In this document: in pieces, positions 8,683 to 17,881 of the stretch
Layout of the letters: every line of letters starts with the position of its first letter
How positions within the stretch are numbered: position 1 is the stretch's first letter
Assembly (NCBI RefSeq): GCF_002156875.1
Contig: NZ_NCSY01000006.1
Span: forward strand, 1 to 64,000
From: Bacillus sp. EAC
Lineage (GTDB): Bacteria; Bacillota; Bacilli; Bacillales; Bacillaceae_G
Direction of reading: 5' to 3'
DNA length: 64,000 bases
Program-made: the position numbers and the translations under genes
The notes under the pieces: generated by a model
The model's database searches: none
Told to the model about the DNA's origin: nothing
Seen by the model: only the letters and a program-made list of their open reading frames with translations

Positions 8683-9225
8683 TTATTTTTCCAATTTAAA
8701 TTCAATACTGCATTCATCTGTTTCACAAAAATATGACATCATTCGAATCTTTGAAGTGTCATTTGATGATGTGACAATCCATTTTAACATTTCTTCTTTC
8801 CTTGTTAGTTTACCTCGGAAGTCAAAAAAGAAACAAACTGTTTCATCATTTATTTCAATTGTTAGGCTAACGTAATTCTCCTCGTAAATATGTACCCATG
8901 ATTCTAGTTTACCTAAAAATTCACGAATCCAATCTGTCATAATTGCGTCTAAATTTTTTAGTGAACATGGTTCACCTAAAATTTCATAATCTAGTACAAT
9001 CGTTCGAGGTTTCCAATTATACGTAATTATAAATTCCGCAAAAGTAGGAATTTGTAATGAACATATTTTGGCTTCATTCAAAGAATCAGCAATTATTTTC
9101 GTCATTGTTTCTTCAAGCCGTTCAGCTTGACCTGTAGCCATATATCCTTTTATTAATTGAATTCGATTTAACCAATCATGACGTGAATGTCTTAATACCT
9201 CTAGAACGTCCCATTTCTCCTGCAT
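8683..9225 (-). CDS. spo0B: Sporulation phosphotransferase Spo0B
   Basis: Spo0B passes phosphate from Spo0F to Spo0A in the sporulation phosphorelay. The N-terminal helix has [20 protein letters not shown]; His16 in RHDWLNRI corresponds to the phosphorylated histidine (His30 in B. subtilis). The remainder is the degenerate histidine-kinase-like domain typical of the family, without ATP-binding boxes. At 180 aa it is close to the usual length (about 190). AGGAG lies before the ATG. It sits 14 bases upstream of obg, the classic spo0B-obg pair. Confidence 0.93.
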   Translation of the reverse strand: MQEKWDVLEVLRHSRHDWLNRIQLIKGYMATGQAERLEETMTKIIADSLNEAKICSLQIPTFAEFIITYNWKPRTIVLDYEILGEPCSLKNLDAIMTDWIREFLGKLESWVHIYEENYVSLTIEINDETVCFFFDFRGKLTRKEEMLKWIVTSSNDTSKIRMMSYFCETDECSIEFKLEK

Positions 9226-9450
9226 CGTACTCTCCTATAGGTTTACATTTTTGAAATATAAGAAGGCAATAATATAAAGTAAACTCGGCATTTGATAAAT
9301 CACTATCGTAAGTCTTCGCCACTGTTTATCTTGTAAAATGCTCGAGTATTTGGAGCATATAGTTTGAGAGGTTACTTTATCATAAAAATACAATTATTAA
9401 TTTCACGAAAAAGCAAAAAGATAGAAAATTAAAACTGTCAAATGTACAGA

Positions 9451-9479
9451 AAAACTCTAACCTAAAAGGTTAGAGTTTC
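9451..9479 (-). terminator. Terminator after rpmA
   Basis: Hairpin AAACTCTAACC / GGTTAGAGTTT with a short loop and a following T run on the minus strand, just past the rpmA stop. The 225 bases between it and spo0B (9226-9450) show no gene or clear repeat; spo0B expression must start there or depend on readthrough. Confidence 0.85.
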
Positions 9480-9491
9480 TAAGTTAGTTTC

Positions 9492-9782
9492 TTAAGCTTC
9501 TTGAGCTACAGGGTATACACTTACTTGTTTGCGGTCACGGCCTAAACGTTCGAATTTAACAACGCCATCAACTTTCGCAAATAAAGTGTCATCTCCACCA
9601 CGACCAACATTTACGCCTGGGTAAATTTTAGTGCCGCGTTGACGGTAAAGAATCGAACCACCAGTTACGAATTGTCCATCAGCACGTTTAGCACCTAGAC
9701 GTTTCGAAGCTGAGTCACGACCATTTTTTGTACTACCTACTCCCTTTTTAGAAGCAAATAACTGAAGATTTAATTTTAACAT
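9492..9782 (-). CDS. rpmA: 50S ribosomal protein L27
   Basis: L27 (96 aa) helps stabilise tRNA at the peptidyl-transferase centre. It begins [20 protein letters not shown]. In Firmicutes the first nine residues, ending in LQLF before ASKKG, are removed by the Prp protease, which is encoded just upstream. That extension is clearly present here. It forms the rplU-prp-rpmA operon in its usual order. Confidence 0.98.
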   Translation of the reverse strand: MLKLNLQLFASKKGVGSTKNGRDSASKRLGAKRADGQFVTGGSILYRQRGTKIYPGVNVGRGGDDTLFAKVDGVVKFERLGRDRKQVSVYPVAQEA

Positions 9783-9798
9783 GGTTACACCTCCTGTT

Positions 9799-10134
9799 TT
9801 ACTCGTTTATAGTGACATAGTCACCGTAACTTGCTGCGATCGATTGTAAAGATACAAGCATCGCCTCAAGGATAAGTTGCGCTTTTTGCATTTCTTCATT
9901 GGTCAAATTCATAGGTAATTGATATTTCAAGATACCTTGTTTTTCATCAATTTGCGTATATGATTCTGCGTCAATGTTACAAAGAGCTTCCAATGCATTT
10001 ACTGTTCCTATTGAAACAGCTGAAATACCAGCACAGACAATATCAGTACCGTATTCAGAAAAAAATGCATGTCCACTTATAATAAAGGAACAAATTCGTC
10101 CATCTTGTAAACGTTCAATTGTTATATTTGTCAT
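9799..10134 (-). CDS. prp: Ribosomal-processing cysteine protease Prp (YsxB)
   Basis: Prp cleaves the N-terminal extension from pre-L27. The 111-aa protein has the catalytic pair of the family: His22 in [10 protein letters not shown] and Cys34 in DIVCAGISA. Its place between rplU and rpmA is conserved in Firmicutes. The presence of both protease and substrate extension supports a working L27-processing step. Confidence 0.95.
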   Translation of the reverse strand: MTNITIERLQDGRICSFIISGHAFFSEYGTDIVCAGISAVSIGTVNALEALCNIDAESYTQIDEKQGILKYQLPMNLTNEEMQKAQLILEAMLVSLQSIAASYGDYVTINE

Positions 10135-10143
10135 TACTTAAAA

Positions 10144-10452
10144 TTAAGCGTTGATTTTTTCGATAACAACTTTAGTGTAAGGTTGACGATGACCTTGTTT
10201 ACGACGGTAGTTCTTTTTAGATTTGTATTTGAATACAAGAATCTTTTTAGCTTTACCGTTCTTTTCAACTTTAGCAGTTACAGAAGCACCTTCAACAGTT
10301 GGGCTACCAACTTTAATGCTTTCGCCACCTACGAATAAAACTTTGTCGAATGTAACAGTGTCACCTGCGTTTGTATCAAGTTTTTCAATGTAGATAACTT
10401 GACCTTCTTCAACTTTGATTTGTTTTCCACCAGTTTCAATAATTGCGTACAT
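10144..10452 (-). CDS. rplU: 50S ribosomal protein L21
   Basis: L21 (102 aa) binds 23S rRNA with L20. It is recognised from [18 protein letters not shown] at the N-terminus and the basic C-terminal stretch [20 protein letters not shown]. It is the first gene of rplU-prp-rpmA. Its long leader probably carries the L21 leader structure. Confidence 0.98.
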   Translation of the reverse strand: MYAIIETGGKQIKVEEGQVIYIEKLDTNAGDTVTFDKVLFVGGESIKVGSPTVEGASVTAKVEKNGKAKKILVFKYKSKKNYRRKQGHRQPYTKVVIEKINA

Positions 10453-10567
10453 AATTGCACCTCCTCAAATAGTCTAAGACTCGCCAATTACAGGCATGCT
10501 ATAATTAGCACTTTAATACCTGCTATGTGCGGTTGTAGCACGGTGCGCTACAAACAATAACATTATG
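10453..10567 (-). ncRNA. L21 (rplU) mRNA leader, regulatory
   Basis: About 115 bases lie between the rplU promoter and start codon. They contain pairable segments, for example TTGTAGCGCACCGTGCTACA and GCAGGTATTAAAG...GCATGCCTGT. Firmicutes carry a described L21 leader RNA at this position, thought to allow feedback control by L21. I assign it from position and pairing only; no covariance search was possible. Confidence 0.55.
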
Positions 10568-10596
10568 ATGTTACCATGTTGCAATATGAATGTCAA
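10568..10596 (-). promoter_or_regulatory. Sigma-A promoter of rplU operon
   Basis: Minus strand TTGACA (10591-10596), a 17-base spacer and TAACAT (10568-10573). This is a strong vegetative promoter, as expected for a ribosomal protein operon. Confidence 0.8.
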
Positions 10597-10604
10597 CAAC
10601 TACT

Positions 10605-12062
10605 TCAGCGTTGAACTCTGTCTATATACCCAGAAATCTCCTTATTTGAACCTGTTCTCACAATGTCATAGAAATGGATTTTTGAAGGAATTATTTTAAG
10701 ATATATCTTCATAAATAATGCTTTTTCAAGCCTATCTATATGTTCATCATTCTTACCTTTTAGTAAATCTGCAACTTCTTGATTACATTCCACAAGTAAT
10801 GCTTCATAATCACTATTGGCTACTTCCCAGAGTTCTCTTTCTAATTCAAAAGCAACTTGCTCTGCACCTTTTACCATTCCACTTCCATTACAAATTGGAC
10901 ATTTTTGATGTGTCGCCTCTATATGCGAGTGAGTTGTTCGCTTTCTAGTTAGCTCAAATAATCCTAAGTCTGTAAAACCAAACAATTTTGTAACCGCACG
11001 GTCATCTTTAAAAGATTCCTTTAAGAGATCATATATATTTTTTTTCATCTCTGCTGATTGCATATTGATAAAATCGATTACGACCATCCCACCGATATCT
11101 CTTAGTCTCAATTGACGAGTAACCTCCACTGCTGCTAATTGATTTGTTTGAAAGATCGTTTCTTCTCGATTATGTTTCCCATTAAATTTACCAGTATTTA
11201 TATCAATTACAGTCATTGCCTCAGTCTGTTCTATTATTAGAAATGAACCATTTTTCAACCAAACAATTGATTTAAATGATTTATCAATTTGTTCTTGAAT
11301 TTTATAAGCATCAAAAATATTTTCTTTGCCTCTATATAAACTAGTTTGTACCGTTACAGGCAAATAGTTTTGACAAAGTAAGAAATCGTCAACGATAATT
11401 TCACTAATTGTATTAGCCGGATGAAGCTTGAAGAATTTATTGAATAAAGAGTTGGCTTCCCAAACACAAGTTATTTTTTTAGAAATTTGCATCATCGATT
11501 TAAATTCCGATTGAAAATTTTTCAATTCATTTAAGACATCATTCTGATCTGCTTCATTACATGAGGATCTAAATATTACTCCTTCATTACCATCCGTATA
11601 TTCTCTTCCTAGTGAATAGTATTTATTGCGAATGGTTTCTTTTTTTATTTTATTAGAGACAGCTATCTGTTTAGTAAGTGGAATATAGACAACATAGTCT
11701 CCTGAGAATTCTAGGTTATTTGTAAGCTTTGGGCCTTTTTCATCAAACGCATCCTTAATTACTTGGACAAGTACATATTGCCCTTTTTGAAATGTTCTTT
11801 TTATAGCTTCGTCCGCACCATTCTGTTGGATTCGACCTTCAACAGTATCTTCAAATCTCATAAAACCATTTTTATTTAATCCTATATCAACAAATACGGC
11901 ATTTAATTTCGGTAAGACATCTTTTATTTGCCCTAAATATATATTTCCAACAAATGAACTTGTGTCTGCTGAAGAAAACCATTCAACTAATTGTTCATTT
12001 TCAATTACGGCAATTCTTTTTTCTGAATGCTTTACATTCATAACAACTTTCTTCAATTTCAT
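10605..12062 (-). CDS. rng: Ribonuclease E/G family endoribonuclease
   Basis: A 485-aa RNase G-like enzyme. Residues about 35-120 are an S1-type RNA-binding domain (GNIYLGQIKDVLPKLNAVFV). The catalytic core has the two metal-binding aspartates Asp287 (TVIDINTGKF) and Asp330 (GGMVVIDFINM), and a CPIC zinc-link motif at 388-391. No long C-terminal scaffold is present, so it is the short RNase G form. B. subtilis lacks this family and relies on RNase Y/J, but some other Bacillaceae carry rng beside rplU. It probably acts in RNA decay or rRNA processing; the substrate is unknown. Confidence 0.9.
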   Translation of the reverse strand: MKLKKVVMNVKHSEKRIAVIENEQLVEWFSSADTSSFVGNIYLGQIKDVLPKLNAVFVDIGLNKNGFMRFEDTVEGRIQQNGADEAIKRTFQKGQYVLVQVIKDAFDEKGPKLTNNLEFSGDYVVYIPLTKQIAVSNKIKKETIRNKYYSLGREYTDGNEGVIFRSSCNEADQNDVLNELKNFQSEFKSMMQISKKITCVWEANSLFNKFFKLHPANTISEIIVDDFLLCQNYLPVTVQTSLYRGKENIFDAYKIQEQIDKSFKSIVWLKNGSFLIIEQTEAMTVIDINTGKFNGKHNREETIFQTNQLAAVEVTRQLRLRDIGGMVVIDFINMQSAEMKKNIYDLLKESFKDDRAVTKLFGFTDLGLFELTRKRTTHSHIEATHQKCPICNGSGMVKGAEQVAFELERELWEVANSDYEALLVECNQEVADLLKGKNDEHIDRLEKALFMKIYLKIIPSKIHFYDIVRTGSNKEISGYIDRVQR

Positions 12063-12258
12063 CTTCCTAACATCTTATAATACCTATCATTTTATTCATT
12101 TCGATAAAAAAAAGCTAGCTTCTGAAATTCTCTACAGTACTTTTACAAAATTGTTGAATAACATACTAGAGTATTTAAGTTGGCTCTGTTAAATATAATT
12201 ACACCTTAACTTAGCCAAAAAGTTAAAATTGATTATTTTATTAATTAGGAGTGATAAA

Positions 12259-12825
12259 TTGAGTATTGCTCTATCTATCCTTATTCCTTCCGTTCCAGAA
12301 AGAATGAATTATTTAACTAAACTGATGAGTGAGCTAAATAAGCAATCACAAAATTTCCCTGTTGAAATTTTAGTACTGTTAGAAAATAAAAAAAGATCGA
12401 TCGGTGAGAAGAGAAATATACTTATTGAACAGGCGCAAGGAGAATACGTAGTATTTATTGATGATGATGATCGTGTGGAGTCAAATTATATTGAAGCGCT
12501 TTGTACAGCAATAAATGAAACTAAAAATGTCGATTGTATTGTCTTTGATGTTTTAGTAAATTACAATGACCAATTTTCTAAGGTTTGTAAATATGGATTA
12601 GAACTTGAACATGGCGAGGATGCAACTTATTATTACCGTAAACCAAATCACTTGATGTGTTATTCAAAGAAAATCGCAGCTGCTCACAAGTTTTTGAACA
12701 TAAGTTACGGTGAAGATGATGAGTGGGGATCAAGAGTTTCAAAAGATATCATAAACCAGAAACGTTTATCATCTATCTTATATTATTATGATTACATTCC
12801 TAAACCTCCAACATGGTACGCTTAA
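12259..12825 (+). CDS. Small family-2-like glycosyltransferase, orphan
   Basis: A 188-aa protein with a GT-A fold start: SIALSILIPSVPERMNYLTK, then QAQGEYVVFIDDDDRV with the acidic metal-binding DDDD. It is short and seems to have only the nucleotide-sugar half plus a brief acceptor region (YGEDDEWGSRV). The open frame runs from 12229, but AGGAG with seven bases before TTG at 12259 points to that start. It is alone on the plus strand, between rng and spoIVFB, with no sugar-pathway neighbour. Acceptor and product are unknown. It may be a late acquisition; B. subtilis has no gene here. Confidence 0.7.
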   Translation: MSIALSILIPSVPERMNYLTKLMSELNKQSQNFPVEILVLLENKKRSIGEKRNILIEQAQGEYVVFIDDDDRVESNYIEALCTAINETKNVDCIVFDVLVNYNDQFSKVCKYGLELEHGEDATYYYRKPNHLMCYSKKIAAAHKFLNISYGEDDEWGSRVSKDIINQKRLSSILYYYDYIPKPPTWYA

Positions 12826-12883
12826 TATTCCTAGGATTAGCTTATTAAGTACTAAAACAACATAATCTAATTACAAAATAAAT

Positions 12884-12917
12884 AAAAAGGTGGCTTCGAA
12901 TTGGAGCCACCTTTTTT
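12884..12917. terminator. Bidirectional terminator between glycosyltransferase and spoIVFB
   Basis: Hairpin AAGGTGGCT / AGCCACCTT with A and T runs on opposite sides, between two convergent genes. Confidence 0.88.
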
Positions 12918-12935
12918 CATTGATCCTATGCTTTA

Positions 12936-13796
12936 CTAACTGATTAATTCTTCAAGTGAGGATGTTGCTTTTTTTTCAGTAAAATATGCATGTAATAGCT
13001 CATTTTCATCAAGCATTTGTTGCGTTTTTTTATCTATCGAGAACACTACATTGTACTTATAGCCTTTTTGAAAATTAGTAAAAACTTGGAAGAGTTTTGT
13101 CTCTTTTGTTAAATTTATCGATTTGATTTTTTGTATATATGGTTTGCTCCCATAAAATCTTTCCATTAAAAAACGAATTGCAACAAAATGCCTATTTTTC
13201 CATTCCAACCATAATGAAACCATTAAAAACAGTAAACAAATCCATATTGTAATATTTGTAGGCTGAATAATAATTGTTGCAAATGAACATAAAGCTAAAA
13301 ATGCGAACGATGAGTAAAGGCTATATTTATGTGCTCTTACAAAAGGATAAATTAATGAGAGGAAGTGATAAATTAGTTTACCACCATCTAATGGCCAAAT
13401 CGGTAATAAATTAAAGCATAAAATACTTACATTGTATCCTATAAAAAGTGAATATAAATTCTCTGGAATATAATTAAATTCAAATAAGAGTTTCGCGATA
13501 ATAAATAAAGTTAAATGTTGAATTGGACCAGAAACTGTAACGATAAATTCTTCAAAAATTGGTCTGTTCCCATGCTCATCCAACTCTACTACACCACCAA
13601 AAGGTAGCAAAGTAATTTTATTAATCCGCCAATTAAATTTAGTCGCTGCGATCGCGTGTCCTAATTCATGACAAAAAATAATAATCGTTACAAAAAAAAC
13701 CGACCAAAAATTTGCAGTTAATATACCAATAACAGCAATTAATAAATAAAGTGGATGAAGTGATATTTTGGAAGGTAGCTTTAACCATTTATTCAA
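12936..13796 (-). CDS. spoIVFB: SpoIVFB, intramembrane metalloprotease that activates sigma-K
   Basis: A polytopic site-2-type protease that cuts pro-sigma-K in the outer forespore membrane. Zinc ligands are seen at His43, Glu44 and His47 (FCHELGHAIA) and Asp137 (WPLDGGK), the same numbering as in B. subtilis. Several hydrophobic segments surround them, and a soluble C-terminal CBS-like tail follows. 286 aa is normal length. Its start overlaps the spoIVFA stop by eight bases, so the pair is translationally coupled. Confidence 0.96.
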   Translation of the reverse strand: MNKWLKLPSKISLHPLYLLIAVIGILTANFWSVFFVTIIIFCHELGHAIAATKFNWRINKITLLPFGGVVELDEHGNRPIFEEFIVTVSGPIQHLTLFIIAKLLFEFNYIPENLYSLFIGYNVSILCFNLLPIWPLDGGKLIYHFLSLIYPFVRAHKYSLYSSFAFLALCSFATIIIQPTNITIWICLLFLMVSLWLEWKNRHFVAIRFLMERFYGSKPYIQKIKSINLTKETKLFQVFTNFQKGYKYNVVFSIDKKTQQMLDENELLHAYFTEKKATSSLEELIS

Positions 13797-14556
13797 ATGT
13801 AATCACCTTTTTCGGGTCAATAAATTTTTCACCCATTTTAATTGCGAAATAATATGTTCCAAAATTTCCTTCTGCATCAGTTGATACTGTTCCAATTACT
13901 TTTTTACTGTCAACCCTGTCCATATACTTTACATTTATTGAACTTAATTTTCCATACCACGATTCAGATCCATCTGCATGTTGAATTCTTACTGTATTAC
14001 CTAATTGGTCTTTTTTCCCTACAAAAATAACTTTACCGTCTTTAATAGCCTCTACCTTTTGATTTGGTTCAGTTTGTATTAATATACCTTGTCCGTCCAT
14101 TTTAAAATTTTGAAGTACTTTTCCACTCGCGGGAACAGCATAATCTTCAGAAGCAATCCTATCATTCTCATTTTTAAGTTGTGGTAAAAAAGCAATTGGA
14201 GATCCAAAACGATCCTCATACCATTTCTGAATGGAAGCGAATTGAAACTCACTATTGTATACTTTTGATAGTCCGTTCCTTACTTCAGTTGCAATAGGAG
14301 AGTTACTTTTTAATACGATTGCTAGTCCGAGGACAATAACCGCACTTAATAAACTCCTAAATAGAAATGTTGAGTTTTGAATTCTTTTAATACCTTGTTG
14401 TTCAACTAAATCGTCATACGTATAAGTATATCCGCCCTCAGAATTCTCTTCTTTTAATGGGAATTTTGTCATCATCTGATTAGGATGACCCCATTTTTCC
14501 TCTTGTTCACGTCGCTTAGCAATCCGCTTTCTTATATCATCTACTCGTTTACTCAA
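13789..14556 (-). CDS. spoIVFA: SpoIVFA, regulator of SpoIVFB
   Basis: SpoIVFA holds SpoIVFB and BofA together and inhibits processing until cleaved by SpoIVB/CtpB. It has a charged cytoplasmic N-terminus (SKRVDDIRKRIAKRREQEE), one membrane segment (LFRSLLSAVIVLGLAIVL) and a C-terminal LytM/M23-like domain that lacks the usual zinc histidines. The open frame goes up to 14649, but GGAGAGG before TTG at 14556 marks the start, giving 255 aa, close to the 264 of B. subtilis. A sigma-E-like promoter lies just upstream. Confidence 0.92.
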   Translation of the reverse strand: MSKRVDDIRKRIAKRREQEEKWGHPNQMMTKFPLKEENSEGGYTYTYDDLVEQQGIKRIQNSTFLFRSLLSAVIVLGLAIVLKSNSPIATEVRNGLSKVYNSEFQFASIQKWYEDRFGSPIAFLPQLKNENDRIASEDYAVPASGKVLQNFKMDGQGILIQTEPNQKVEAIKDGKVIFVGKKDQLGNTVRIQHADGSESWYGKLSSINVKYMDRVDSKKVIGTVSTDAEGNFGTYYFAIKMGEKFIDPKKVITFE

Positions 14557-14589
14557 AGTGTCACCTCTCCTCGCAATCTTGTTATTCAA

Positions 14590-14618
14590 TTTATATGAGA
14601 ATGGTGGACAACTTATGA
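14590..14618 (-). promoter_or_regulatory. Sigma-E-type promoter for spoIVFA-spoIVFB
   Basis: Minus strand TCATAAGT (14611-14618), a 13-base spacer and CATATAAA (14590-14597). It lies about 35 bases before the TTG start. The match to CATACAnT is partial, but position and spacing are right for the mother-cell spoIVF operon. Confidence 0.5.
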
Positions 14619-14701
14619 GTAGATAATTACAAAAGAACAACACTAGCAACGCCTTCTAATAAACACCTACTAACTAACGCATCTGTTAGAGACAAACTCG
14701 G

Positions 14702-14799
14702 ACAACTCTGATAGGAAAATCTATATTCATTTGATGAAATAGTGGTCTTCCCATTTCGAAAATGATTATAGTTTTATCAAAGTACTAGAATTGGACAAT
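14702..14799. repeat. Degenerate copy of dispersed hairpin repeat (family B)
   Basis: The stretch from AACTCTGATAGG to TAGAATTGGACAAT aligns along its length with 21721-21820. In both, two AT-rich arms around GTGG/CCA form an imperfect hairpin. The sequence here is more decayed. Confidence 0.55.
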
Positions 14800-14801
14800 G
14801 A

Positions 14802-14834
14802 AAAAACACTTCGCAATTAAGACGAAGTGTTATC
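14802..14834 (-). terminator. Terminator of the min-mre operon
   Basis: Hairpin AACACTTCGTC / GCGAAGTGTT and a T run on the minus strand; the stem begins at the minD stop codon. Confidence 0.85.
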
Positions 14835-15624
14835 GAATACCAAATAATTTTTTCACTTTAAAAAATAAACTCTTTTCAGTTTCAAGAGACTGTAAAGGAA
14901 CAGATTCTCCAAGCACCCGTCTAGCTATATTTCTATAGGCAATAGAGGCTTTAGAATTCGGATTCATAGCAACGGGTTCGCCGCTATTTGTTGCTTTAAT
15001 GACATTTTCGTCATCCTGAACAATTCCGATTAAATCTATAGCTAATGTAGAAGTAATATCATCTACATCTAAGCTATCCCCATTTTCCATCATATGACTT
15101 CTAATACGATTGATCACTAGTTTTGGAGGCTCAATATCCTCTTGCTCTAATAATCCAATTATGCGATCAGCATCTCTAACTGAAGAAATCTCAGGAGTTG
15201 TAACAACAATCGCTTTATCTGCCCCAGCAACAGCATTCTTATAACCTTGCTCAATACCTGCAGGACAATCTATTAATATATAATCATAGTCTTTTTTTAA
15301 TTCATCAACAAGTACTTTCATTTGTTCAGGTGAAACAGCAGTTTTATCACTTGTTTGAGCAGCTGGTAATAAGTATAAGCATTCAAATCGTTTGTCCTTG
15401 ATTAGGGCTTGATGCGTTTTACAACGTCCTTCAATAACGTCTACTAGATCGTAAACGATTCGATTTTCTAATCCCATGACAACATCTAAGTTTCGTAGGC
15501 CAATATCAGTGTCAATTAAACACACTTTTTTACCAAACATTGCTAAAGCTGTTCCTAAATTTGCTGATGTAGTTGTTTTACCAACTCCACCTTTACCAGA
15601 TGTAATTACTATAGCCTCTCCCAC
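14830..15624 (-). CDS. minD: Septum-site ATPase MinD
   Basis: A membrane-associated ATPase that places MinC at the poles to stop off-centre division. The deviant Walker A is at residues 10-18 (GKGGVGKTT), and IDCPAGIEQG is the Walker B region. The C-terminal LFFKVKKLFGIR is the amphipathic membrane-targeting helix. 264 aa. It follows minC after two bases and is last in maf-radC-mreBCD-minCD. Confidence 0.98.
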   Translation of the reverse strand: MGEAIVITSGKGGVGKTTTSANLGTALAMFGKKVCLIDTDIGLRNLDVVMGLENRIVYDLVDVIEGRCKTHQALIKDKRFECLYLLPAAQTSDKTAVSPEQMKVLVDELKKDYDYILIDCPAGIEQGYKNAVAGADKAIVVTTPEISSVRDADRIIGLLEQEDIEPPKLVINRIRSHMMENGDSLDVDDITSTLAIDLIGIVQDDENVIKATNSGEPVAMNPNSKASIAYRNIARRVLGESVPLQSLETEKSLFFKVKKLFGIR

Positions 15625-15626
15625 AG

Positions 15627-16310
15627 TTACATCATGCCCCTTTCTAACCTTGTCAAACTAGGTCTAAGATGAGTGAGAAATTGAATGCGATCGACAATGA
15701 TTTGGTCATCTTCGTTTATGTATGCGCATTCCATTTCATTGCCATCATCACCATAATGATCAGGTGCTCTGTTCATTATGCTGCAAATTCTCAACTGCAT
15801 TGGTTTCATTATTGATGCTGCAATAACTGCATCATTCTTACCATTAAAACCAGCATGGGCAGTACCTCTTAGTGCACCCATTATAAAGATATTTCCACCT
15901 GCAATAACAGTTCCACCCGGGTTAACATCACCGATTAACAGTAAATCACCTTTAACTTGAAGAACTTGTCCAGATCTAACCATTCTGCAAATAGGTACAA
16001 TTTCTTCCCTTTTTAACCATTCCACAGCTTCCTGTTTCGAAACAACATTACTTTCAATTGTTTCTACTACAAGATTATTTTTTTTTCGTATGATTGTACG
16101 AATTATTTCATCTTGTTCAGGAGAAAAGAAGCGGTTACCAATCTTTAATCGTACTGCAAGTAATGGACGATCATTGCTCTCAAACAAATGGGTAGAAAGT
16201 CGTTCTTCAATTTCATCTACTAAAATCTGAAAAGAACATGTATCATCGAGGTGCATTGTTAAACCATCTTTAGTTCCTTTTATTGTAACATATTGTTGCC
16301 TCTGTTCCAT
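15627..16310 (-). CDS. minC: Septum-site inhibitor MinC
   Basis: MinC inhibits FtsZ assembly. The N-terminal half is the FtsZ-interaction domain, and the C-terminal half is a right-handed beta-helix with glycine-rich turns ([20 protein letters not shown], then [11 protein letters not shown]). 227 aa matches Bacillus MinC. It lies just upstream of minD. Confidence 0.96.
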   Translation of the reverse strand: MEQRQQYVTIKGTKDGLTMHLDDTCSFQILVDEIEERLSTHLFESNDRPLLAVRLKIGNRFFSPEQDEIIRTIIRKKNNLVVETIESNVVSKQEAVEWLKREEIVPICRMVRSGQVLQVKGDLLLIGDVNPGGTVIAGGNIFIMGALRGTAHAGFNGKNDAVIAASIMKPMQLRICSIMNRAPDHYGDDGNEMECAYINEDDQIIVDRIQFLTHLRPSLTRLERGMM

Positions 16311-16360
16311 GATAAGTGTTCACCCCGAATGTATAATTCGACATGCACTCAAAAAATCCT

Positions 16361-16879
16361 TTATTTTTCCTCATTATTTTCACGAATTGTTCTTAATAAT
16401 GATGAAAAAGGATATGCGAAAATTAATATAAAGAGTGCATTCAGTAATAATGTCGGAAATAATCTATAATTTATGAAGTAACTATTTAACATATTTGTAT
16501 ATCCAAATAATGCATTTAATCCGTATATCAAATATTCTAAAGCAGCTGTCCAAATTAAAACAAGAATACTTCGAACAAATAAATTTGCATAAAGTATTTT
16601 TATTGCCTGACTAATTAAGAAGATAAATAGCGGAAAAGCAGCTAAATAAATTCCTATAATCTCTGTATACACAATATCATATATTACACCAAAAATAACC
16701 CCATAAATAAGAGCTTTTTTTGGATTATAATATAAAGTTACAAAAAGTAATCCAAAAAACAAAAAATGTGGAACAATAATTCCTTGTTTCCCTAAAATTG
16801 TTGGAGACACATTTGATACATAAATATTTTCAAGTATAAAAAGAAGTGATAGAAGGAGAGGTAAAACATACTTACTCAT
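16361..16879 (-). CDS. mreD: Rod-shape protein MreD
   Basis: A small integral membrane protein (172 aa, about five or six hydrophobic segments) of the MreBCD elongation complex. Sequence conservation in this family is low; the call rests on hydropathy, length and its place seven bases after mreC and before minC. Confidence 0.92.
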   Translation of the reverse strand: MSKYVLPLLLSLLFILENIYVSNVSPTILGKQGIIVPHFLFFGLLFVTLYYNPKKALIYGVIFGVIYDIVYTEIIGIYLAAFPLFIFLISQAIKILYANLFVRSILVLIWTAALEYLIYGLNALFGYTNMLNSYFINYRLFPTLLLNALFILIFAYPFSSLLRTIRENNEEK

Positions 16880-16886
16880 CTACTTT

Positions 16887-17741
16887 CTACTCTCCTTTCT
16901 TTGGCGTATCAATTGTACGTTTAACAACAATTACATGATTAATATCATTAAAATCCGCTTGTGGTTTAATATAAGCTGTTTGTGTTAATCCATGTTCATC
17001 TGGTTCAACTTCTTCTACTTTTCCAATTACTAAACTATCTGGAAAAACTCCACCAAGTCCTGATGTAACAACAGTTTGACCTTTTTTCACTTTAGCATTT
17101 GAAGGAATTCGTTTAAATAATAATGCTTGTTTTTCAACATCATAACCTTCAATTAGACCATAAACAGTGTCTTTTTGTTGAATTTTCGCAGATATTCGAT
17201 TTGTTCGGTCAGATGCACTTAATAATTGAACAGTCGAAGAAAATTTTGAAACATTCTTTACTTTCCCAATTAAACCTTTTGAAGTTATAACTGCCATCTC
17301 TTTTTCAATACCATTTGTTGATCCCTTGTCAATCGTAATAATTTGTTGCCATTTGTCAGGATCTCTAATAGTTACTGTTGCTTGAAATGTTTCATAATCG
17401 CTTAAGGTTTTTTCTATCCCTACAATAGATCTTAATTCTTTATTTTCTTTTTCTAGTTCTTTTTCGCGAACAGATAGTTCTACATATTTATCAAGTTTAC
17501 TCTTTAATATTTGGTTTTCCTTATATGTATCTTTCAAATCTGAAATATTATTAAAGAAACCCGCAATAATTTGTGCGGGTTTATTAAATACTTTTTCAGT
17601 CAAACTTACTGTATCTTTAATAAACTGCTCAGGAATTGAAAGGTTTCTGTTACTTCTTAAAGAATAACCTAGAAGTGCCACCAATAAGATAATAGCAGCT
17701 AAGACAATCATTAATCGTTTATTTTGAAAAAATTGTGGCAT
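16887..17741 (-). CDS. mreC: Rod-shape protein MreC
   Basis: MreC links cytoplasmic MreB to cell-wall synthases. It has one N-terminal membrane segment (LMIVLAAIILLVALLGYSL), a coiled coil rich in Lys/Glu (YKENQILKSKLDKYVE and on to EKELEKENKELRSIVG) and an extracellular beta-barrel domain with the typical GLIGKVKNVS and VVTSGLGGVFPDSLVIG segments. 284 aa. Confidence 0.96.
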   Translation of the reverse strand: MPQFFQNKRLMIVLAAIILLVALLGYSLRSNRNLSIPEQFIKDTVSLTEKVFNKPAQIIAGFFNNISDLKDTYKENQILKSKLDKYVELSVREKELEKENKELRSIVGIEKTLSDYETFQATVTIRDPDKWQQIITIDKGSTNGIEKEMAVITSKGLIGKVKNVSKFSSTVQLLSASDRTNRISAKIQQKDTVYGLIEGYDVEKQALLFKRIPSNAKVKKGQTVVTSGLGGVFPDSLVIGKVEEVEPDEHGLTQTAYIKPQADFNDINHVIVVKRTIDTPKKGE

Positions 17742-17793
17742 TCTTACACCCTCTTATAGCAATTCGGCTTTTTATTCCTACGATTTCATGCGT

Positions 17794-17823
17794 ATAATCC
17801 TCACTAATAAAAGTGAGGATTAT
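17794..17823. other. Perfect hairpin between mreB and mreC
   Basis: ATAATCCTCAC and GTGAGGATTAT are perfect inverted arms around TAATAAAA. No T run follows, so it is unlikely to be a full terminator. It may stabilise or mark processing of the mreB transcript, or reduce readthrough into mreC. Confidence 0.5.
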
Positions 17824-17881
17824 ATAGCTTACACATTCTTTACATATCATTACTCAATCATTTTCGGCTGAAAGAAACTAC

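Noticed and set aside
12259-12825. Truncated pseudogene explanation for the glycosyltransferase
   Set aside because: The frame is clean, has a ribosome binding site and ends before a terminator; nothing after it looks like a lost C-terminal domain. It may simply be a short family member.
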